Source: Jaltomata sinuosa (taxonomy: Eukaryota; Streptophyta; Magnoliopsida; Solanales; Solanaceae). From it: 64,000 bases of DNA. Shown here in pieces: positions 57,816-64,000 of the stretch (the stretch's first letter is position 1; the number at the start of each line of letters is the position of its first letter). The DNA lies in the NCBI GenBank assembly GCA_003996215.1, contig QJPP01007228.1:310001-374000 (forward strand), written 5' to 3'. Under the pieces are notes generated by a model. The model was not told the DNA's origin and searched no databases. It saw only the letters and a list, made by a program, of their open reading frames with translations. The position numbers and the translations under genes were made by a program.

Positions 57816-58058
57816 TACTCCCTCTGTTTTAATTTATTTGTCTAGTTTTAACTTGGACAAATTTGAGAAAGTAAAGAAGACTTTTAAATCGTGTAGTCTT
57901 AAACTAAAGATATGTAGAATGTACCAAAATATCATATAATCTTGTGATCTTAGACATATAATGTGAAAATTTAAAATTTAAAAATTGCTAAAAAAAATAT
58001 TTTTATATAAAATTGACTAAAAAGGAAAGCAAGATTAACAAGTTAAAACGGGGGAGTA
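57816..58058. mobile_element. Stowaway-like MITE upstream of HROB
   Basis: It starts 'tactccctctgttttaattt' and ends 'aagttaaaacgggggagta', an inverted pair. It ends 155 bp before the HROB start codon. Confidence 0.75.
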
Positions 58059-58090
58059 CGATGGATTGACTTGTAACGATCATAGCTTAT

Positions 58091-58138
58091 TGGGCTGGGT
58101 TTCACGGTGCCAATTGGACCATTTCAATTCCATGGGCC
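58091..58138 (+). promoter_or_regulatory. Site II motifs in the HROB promoter
   Basis: TGGGCT (58,091) and TGGGCC (58,133-58,138) lie 76-123 bases before the start codon. TGGGC(C/T) 'site II' motifs are bound by TCP factors and are common before plant genes active in dividing cells. No TATA box is evident. Function is inferred. Confidence 0.5.
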
Positions 58139-58213
58139 TAAGTCCAAATCCAATTCAAAACCCATTCCATTAGGCCTCTACTGATTTTCCCTCCAAAAAG
58201 AACACGCTGCACA

Positions 58214-61200
58214 ATGGAGGAGCCATGGGAAGCACTGGATGTAGACGATTCCGATCTCCACTCTCTTCTCCGCCCTTGTAAGCGACTCCACCAAAACCCT
58301 AATCTCTCCACCTCCACTTCCACTTCATCTTCTCCGGTTCTTCTCACGCCGCCTTCTCGAGCTCCAGAAACCTCACAACTAGAAAACTCTCATCATCAGT
58401 TACAATCGCCGCCTCAAAGCCTCATTCCCGGGCCGGCAGGTGCCGTACAAGCTGCTATGCTCCAACGAACTTACGATCGTCAATGTAGTAATTCCATGAC
58501 CTCTCAAGGAGACAATCCGATACCGACGCAAGAGTATATTAGGAGAGCCGTCGAAAACTCTACCGAATTCGACTACGAGTTCCAATCCAATCCATGGCTT
58601 TGCGCTCTTGAATTTGTTGGTATGTGTTTTAGGGTTTGTCTTTGCTTGTAGGTAATACTATCCTTTTTTTTCGTTTTTTTTTCATGGATTAGGTATACAT
58701 GTACGTTTATTCAGGTGCGGAGAACGGGAAAATTCCATGTACGCCGTTGAGCTCTGTCAATAAATGCCTAGAAGCTGCTAGGGTCGATCAGGTATTTTCA
58801 CTTTTTTCCTACTGGCTTCATGGAACAAGGAGAATACTAGAAAAGTGAATTCAGCAATGCTATTTTCCAGAAAGAAATGGGACAGTAGTTGAAATACTAG
58901 CCCTGGACTGTATCACTACACAAATTTCTGATAATCTAAATGAAGTCTTAATTTAAGTAATTTCACTTGAAACAATCCATAACTATGCGAATTATCAAAT
59001 ATAGATGGAGCCTTTCGGAAATAGGCTTTCTATCTCCACAAGGTATTGGTAAGGTCTGCGTACAGTCTACCCTCCCCAGAGCCCACCAGTTATGTTGTTG
59101 TTGTAGATGGTCATCTACTTGTGATAACTTATTTTTCCTTTTGCAAGTGGCAAAACTATATGATGGAACAAAGCTAGTAAACCATACTATTCAGTATGGG
59201 GAATTCTGTTTCTGCAATAGCTCTTACTTCTTGCAATTATTGTTCTCATAGGTTGTGGCAATTGTTAAGTCTTGCACACAGAATGGTCTTGGCGGTCTGA
59301 TGGTGACTTTGAAGGTATAGTTCTTTTGAGCATAATGTTTATAACAGTGAAAAGAAGTTTGCAAGTTGAACTGATTTGATTAGTTCCAAATTTAGGATCC
59401 CACAGGCTCAATTGGTGCTAGCATTCATCACAAAGTACTTAGCGAAAGTCTGCATGGAAAAGACATTTGCATTGGCTCAGTTTTGATACTGCAAAAGGTT
59501 CTTCCTGTTACAAATTTTTTTCTTTCTTTGACATGTTCAAACCAACCTCTAAACTCCTCTTCCCAGGAGTCAACAGTGTCCCTTTTCCTACTTGGCTCCC
59601 TTTGACACGAAGCCTCGAACTCTTGGTTGAAGGTGGAGGGTCCTTCCCACATTATTATATGTCACTCGTGTTTTCCCTGTTATATGTTCAAAGATCTCCG
59701 AAACATAATTGATGTGTTCACATTACTTAAAAACCTTTGACCGAATTATGGAATCCAGGTTGCAGTGTTTTGCCCTTCAAGCTCAGCATATTATCTTAAC
59801 ATAACACTCGGGAACCTGACAAAGGTGCGCATGCTAGCCTATTATTTTTTGACAAATCACATGCTTAGCCTACTAATATGAAACAACAATCATTACACCC
59901 GTACATTACTATCATTGACTGCAATCTTTCAGAACACGAGCGAATACATGTGAGAATTTTTTTCAATTTGTTTCTTGAAGTTATATCTGTTCTAATTAGC
60001 CGAACCAGCTTCTTCCCCTTCATGTATGATGTACCTGGGAAGCTTTGTTCTAACTGCAATGCTGAGATTGCTATAGTTCTTAGTCAAAAGTTGTGTTTTA
60101 GAGATGAAAAATATGGTTCCATTAGGTATGCTTTACATGTGGTCATGTCCCTCAATTATAAGCACCAACTAAACCAACACTGAAAACTGTAGGTCTTTAA
60201 TGTCAATTGACCTCATTTCTTCTTAGTGCAACTCGCATAATTGGATACAGTAGATATAGAAAAGGATTTGGCAAAAGTCAGTTCTGAGGACTATCAGATC
60301 AATGATATCATCACCATATATTTGTTTGTAATCTCCATGCATCCTTGTGCCTGAATACTCTGCTTCTGTGGTTGTGTTACTTTGTTCATGTAATGGATGT
60401 GTTGCCTGAGACATGATTCTGTCAATATGTATGAATATATCTTCCTCCATCCCGAGTTAGCATTCTCTAGTGCTCTCTCTCTCTCTCTCTGCTTTGCTCT
60501 TAGATACTACAATAACTCAATATAAAACATCTGCAAGTAACGAAGGAATTATATACAAGAGTTTTAGATCTTTCACTTGCCCGTAAGGCTATCAGATGAG
60601 GACTACTGGAAGTTGGTGTTCTTTGTCTTGTATCCTCTAATTTGATGTACAATGAGCACTTAAGTCTCAAATGCACTTCCACTGGGTATCACATGACCTT
60701 CATAGTTCTGTAAGAACAGAAGAACACTAAAAAAATTTGTCAATTGTGTATCATAATTGATAAAGCTTTGAATATCCTCCCAAGAGCTTTTAGTGCCCTA
60801 CCTGCAGGTTTTCTGTAAGGAAAGTGGACCTCCATTAGTGAACAGCCTAGCAGTACATGGAGTCAACTACAGTGATCCTGAAAGTGGTGAGGGTTGATAT
60901 TTCTTTTCAATTGTGTACTATGGCAAGTCATTATACTAAGAGGATTTGTTTAGACAGTTGCACTGTCAATGGTTTATAAGAAAGGTTTCTAGTATTCTGG
61001 CTAATTATAGTGTCATATAACTTAGCAGCATCAAGCTCTGCTAGAAAAGCTAGTGCACTGCAGATCTCGGACGAAGAAACAATTGAAGAAATCCTAGATG
61101 ATAGGACCATAGAGTGCTCCGCAGGTGGAAATTTCCGTAGTGAGATTCAAATGGAGAAGGAAAATCAAGTTTCATATAGCTACATATGCAACAACAATAG

Positions 61201-61519
61201 TGGCTTTGAGAAGACCTCAGTTGAAGATAAAGAAAATCTCCAGCAGATACAGAGTAGTGCCAAAGGATTTGAAGTAACAGTCAAAAACAAAGGCACTTTT
61301 AATGAAAATAATAATCATCAAATGGAAGAGTATTCTCAGGGTATCCGCACGCCAAGGAACAAAAGAGATGGTCCAACAAAGAACCACTTTGATCGAGAAA
61401 TTCAGGTTACTGATGAAGTCAAGGATCATAGACAGCCAATTGCTTCGAATGTAGCACTGCCTCAATGGACAGATGATCAACTTGCTGAACTGTTTGCCTG
61501 CGAGGATGATGATGAGTGA
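58214..61519 (+). CDS. HROB: HROB/MCM8IP-like homologous recombination OB-fold protein
   Basis: In animals HROB (C17orf53, MCM8IP) loads and stimulates the MCM8-MCM9 helicase during homologous recombination repair. Exons: 58,214-58,619; 58,715-58,791; 59,252-59,314; 59,396-59,497; 59,759-59,824; 60,808-60,886; 61,011-61,519, giving 433 residues. The N-terminus is disordered and rich in S, T and P. It leads to IPGPAGAVQAA and the N-x-WLCALEF region. The DUF4539 OB-fold core follows (about residues 162-240): VVAIVKSCTQNGLGGLMVTL, DPTGSIGASIHHKVL, GSVLILQKVAVF, YYLNITLGNL. The C-terminal half is acidic and disordered, ending LFACEDDDE. The exon 7 acceptor could also be at 61,026 or 61,029, in frame. 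Intron 2 holds a TS-type retroposon end. The role in plants is inferred by homology. Confidence 0.88.
59002..59106 (+). mobile_element. TS-type SINE/RTE 3' end in HROB intron 2
   Basis: Phrases 'ctttcggaaataggctttct', 'aaggtctgcgtacagtctac' and 'cctccccagagccc' are followed by a short (TTG)n. This is a truncated 3' end in the same orientation as the host gene. Confidence 0.7.
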
Positions 61520-62460
61520 ACTGTACATAAAAGTTTTTTGGTCATCTTCCATTTACGTTGGTGCTATTTCCAGTTAACTCCAGAAGTAGTTCTTAAGATT
61601 CCTGTAAAGTGTGATCTAGTCCTTTCTGTTTTTGACATCCCTATTTCTTCATCGTAATCGGAAAGTATAATAAAGTGCTTTATACTATCTTCTTGTACCT
61701 ATTTCATCATATCTACCACCATCAGCAGCATTATTATTTTGGTTGCAAGTTCCTTAAAAGATAAACCTCGATTGAACGTCGGGATCTCAACATCTGGTTG
61801 TGACTTGATTGCTGGTGAGACTGCAGTGATAACCGGCTGGGGTCGCTCAGTCGATTTTGGTTTCAAGAATTGTTTACTATCCTCTATAATACACCAGATG
61901 TCCCTATTGTATCATACTTCCCTTTGTCCAAAAACCATGTCGTTGTGCTTTAGGCAAGTGCATTAGCCTTTCTTTTCTCCTGAAGACCACAGGGATATAT
62001 GTTGTTCTATCCAAATCCCATCTTCCAGCGCAATTTATCAACGAGAAGTTCTACAAACGAGAAGATGACCTTGCTTTCCCATGCATACCCCCAAGAGTGC
62101 TTTAATTCGGGTTTAGTCCTTCCAAATAATGTTTATTCCAAAAAAAATAATTTGGTTATGTCAAAAGATGAAATAATAGCTCGAGAAGTTACAATTTGAA
62201 TGCAATATCTACTAAACAAAATTGCACTAGACTTCAAAACTCTAGTATATTTTTAAGCTGCAGTCACCAAACTATGCTGAGGTCTAAGGGGTGCTCCTCA
62301 TCTTCAAAGTACCACGTGAAAGAAAGAATCTCAACGCTTGCCTTCATTCCTCGTATTTTCAATTGTTCAATTCATCATATTTCTGCTGAGATCACCCGCT
62401 TCGATACAGAAAGGGTTCTGCAACAGCAATCATTCTAAACATGTTTACCTTCTAAAGACC
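61520..62460. other. Intergenic region between convergent HROB and OEP64
   Basis: It holds the two facing 3' UTRs ('aataaagtgc' near 61,669 is a plausible HROB polyadenylation signal). Short open frames here show no family resemblance. Confidence 0.5.
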
Positions 62461-63699
62461 CTACAGAAACGACTTCTTCAGCTTGTCAGCAGACATAGAT
62501 GCTCTTTTGTTGGTTGGCTCAAGAACTAGTGCGTATCTGAAATCTGCAAAAGATAACAAGGGAAACTAGAGTGTAAGTGAACACTGCAAACATAAGTTAT
62601 AGGATGGGCAGGTCATCTATGAGTTCCGGCCATCAGTTTTCCTCCAACGATTAGGTACAATTTCTTTCAAGCCAACCAAACCTTTCGCACATGTTTTTCT
62701 TATTCAGAATCCAACTAAAGTGCTCTAAGTATTAGTCCTAGTTGAAGTAGGCCCTTCACAGACCATCTTAGATTACTTTTTTCCACAAATGTGCCTCAGG
62801 TGATCTGATTCAGCTGTAAAGTTTGCTTATGGAGGAAATATGAATTAACAACTGAAGTTGTTGAGACACACCTTCAATTGCCTCTTTATAGTAACCCAGC
62901 ATTTCTCGTGCCGTGCCCCTTCTTAAGTACGCCTTGACATTCTGTGGGGAAGAAACAGCAAGAACGTTCTCCTCAGAAAAGCATATATGAAACTTGAGCA
63001 AGACCAAGATACAGAGCAATTGAGAATCACAAGCTTTAAAAAGGAGACATTTGTATGGCATTACCAGCTTCTGCCAGTCGTCACTTTTTACCATGAAATG
63101 TAGAATACAAATAAACCTCATTCTTCAAACTTGATCGCAGTACCCAAAACCTTCCTCCCAGATCCCCCAACCCCCCAAAAAATAAAGTCGGCCAATAATT
63201 AACTCTGTTTCTACCTCACAACCACCTTTTCCAGGATCACCAAAGCAATAGAATTTCTAAAGAGAACTAGAAAACTCAATCACACGATATGCTGAAGAAA
63301 TAAAAGCCACGGCATAAGAAAAAAATTTGAGTTTTTTCTGTAATATGTGACTAGGCCGCAATGGATTACACTGAACACATATACAGATATGCTAGTACTA
63401 GCTAAATACATGGGAGCTGGTGAGGTAGGAGAGCGCACCTTCTTATCAAGATCAATGGCTTTACTACTATCATCTTCGGCTTGGTGGTAGCTGGACAGAG
63501 AATTAAAAATTGAAAATAAGAATTTGACAAACATGATAATAGAAAAAGGGGAAAATGGAGAAACAAATTACTTTCTCATCTCCAAATGAGCTGCAGCCCT
63601 GTTGCTAAAGTATGTTGCACTGTTACCATTGAGCTTGATAGCCTCTGTGTAGAAGCCAATGGCTTTTTGCCACTGTTTCTCTTTGTAAGCTTGGTTACC
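62461..63699 (-). CDS. OEP64: OEP64/TOC64 C-terminal TPR domain (partial gene)
   Basis: TOC64/OEP64 is an outer chloroplast envelope protein. Its C-terminal TPR domain docks Hsp90/Hsp70-bound precursor proteins for import. The last four exons are seen: 63,699-63,572; 63,490-63,439; 62,941-62,872; 62,543-62,461, joining in frame to a TAG stop. They encode three TPR units: GNQAYKEKQWQKAIGFYTEA, then NRAAAHLEMR with YHQAEDDSSKAIDLDKK, then NVKAYLRRGTAREMLGYYKE leading to DFRYALVLEPTNKRA. The clamp residues N (GNQAY), N (SNRAA) and K/R (AYLRRGTAR) are present. The wording is that of TOC64 rather than of HOP or other TPR proteins. The amidase-like and membrane-anchor part lies beyond the window. 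The first exon given here starts in phase 0, so an exon ends just upstream outside or near the edge. Confidence 0.88.
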
Positions 63700-64000
63700 C
63701 TGTGAAAAAATTAAATAGTACATGGATGTGAATATTAAGGGAGTTCCAAAAATAACCCAAAAGATGATAGAACAAAGCAATAGTGAAGGTGCATTAGCAG
63801 AATAGCTAGCTTGTCACTTTCACTAAATAATTATAAGTTTCTCACTCCTGAGCTCTACTGTTTTTTTCAAATTTGTCAATCAAGCTCTGACTGCCGGGCT
63901 CGGAATTGCTCCAAGCTTAACATCACTGAGCTCCCGCTCTTAGGCTTACGACTCCATTCTATAATTCTTTCTCAGCCTGCTAATGGCTGAAGAAACCTGG
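63700..64000. other. OEP64 intron sequence, no exon recognised
   Basis: No segment here fits the expected upstream OEP64 exon by sequence and splice sites on the minus strand. It is taken as an intron running off the window edge. Confidence 0.5.

Noticed and set aside
1..64000. CRISPR arrays, operons, bacterial-type promoters
   Set aside because: The window is plant nuclear DNA with spliced genes. The regular repeats seen are microsatellites or transposon units.

Overview
This window is AT-rich nuclear plant DNA, most probably from a nightshade (Solanaceae, Nicotiana- or Solanum-like). The genes are intron-rich with GT/AG junctions. The repeats are typical of nightshades: TS-type/RTE retroposon ends finishing in TTG repeats, SolS-like tRNA-derived SINE heads, and many small inverted-repeat MITEs. 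The first gene closely matches the MAEWEST/LAM1 (WOX1) homeobox proteins of petunia and tobacco. Species cannot be fixed from the sequence alone.

Layout. 1-10,088: no gene, a nest of MITEs, a 1.06-kb Mutator-like element and a Helitron end. 10,089-12,837 (+): WOX1/LAM1 homeobox gene, 4 exons. 12,838-20,565: intergenic with SINE heads and MITEs. 20,566-22,959 (+): a divergent beta-tubulin, 3 exons. 23,762-29,903 (-): phosphoethanolamine N-methyltransferase (PEAMT/NMT), 12 coding exons, with two overlapping uORFs in its leader (30,013-30,146). 30,147-44,325: about 14 kb without a recognisable gene, holding hAT and Stowaway MITEs, a LINE RNase H fragment and 345-bp direct repeats. 44,326-48,261 (-): PIN1-type auxin efflux carrier, 6 exons. 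52,498-54,558 (-): CAR-type single C2-domain protein, 3 exons. 58,214-61,519 (+): plant homologue of HROB/MCM8IP (DUF4539 OB-fold protein), 7 exons. 62,461 to beyond 63,699 (-): C-terminal TPR exons of an OEP64/TOC64 protein, whose 5' part lies outside the window.

All exon models were built by hand from splice sites and reading-frame continuity. Each complete model gives an uninterrupted protein of the length usual for its family: 392, 443, 491, 612, 165 and 433 residues.

The genes do not form an operon-like unit; each is an ordinary nuclear gene. Two points stand out. First, the PEAMT leader carries a 25-codon uORF of the type known to control this enzyme by phosphocholine, and a 19-aa-or-shorter second uORF ends on its start codon (TGATG). 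Second, WOX1, PEAMT, PIN, CAR and OEP64 lie together here, whereas from memory of locus numbers their Arabidopsis counterparts are split between a chromosome 3 block (WOX1-NMT1-CAR4-TOC64-III) and a chromosome 1 block (NMT3-PIN1-CAR3). The window may therefore preserve the unsplit ancestral order.
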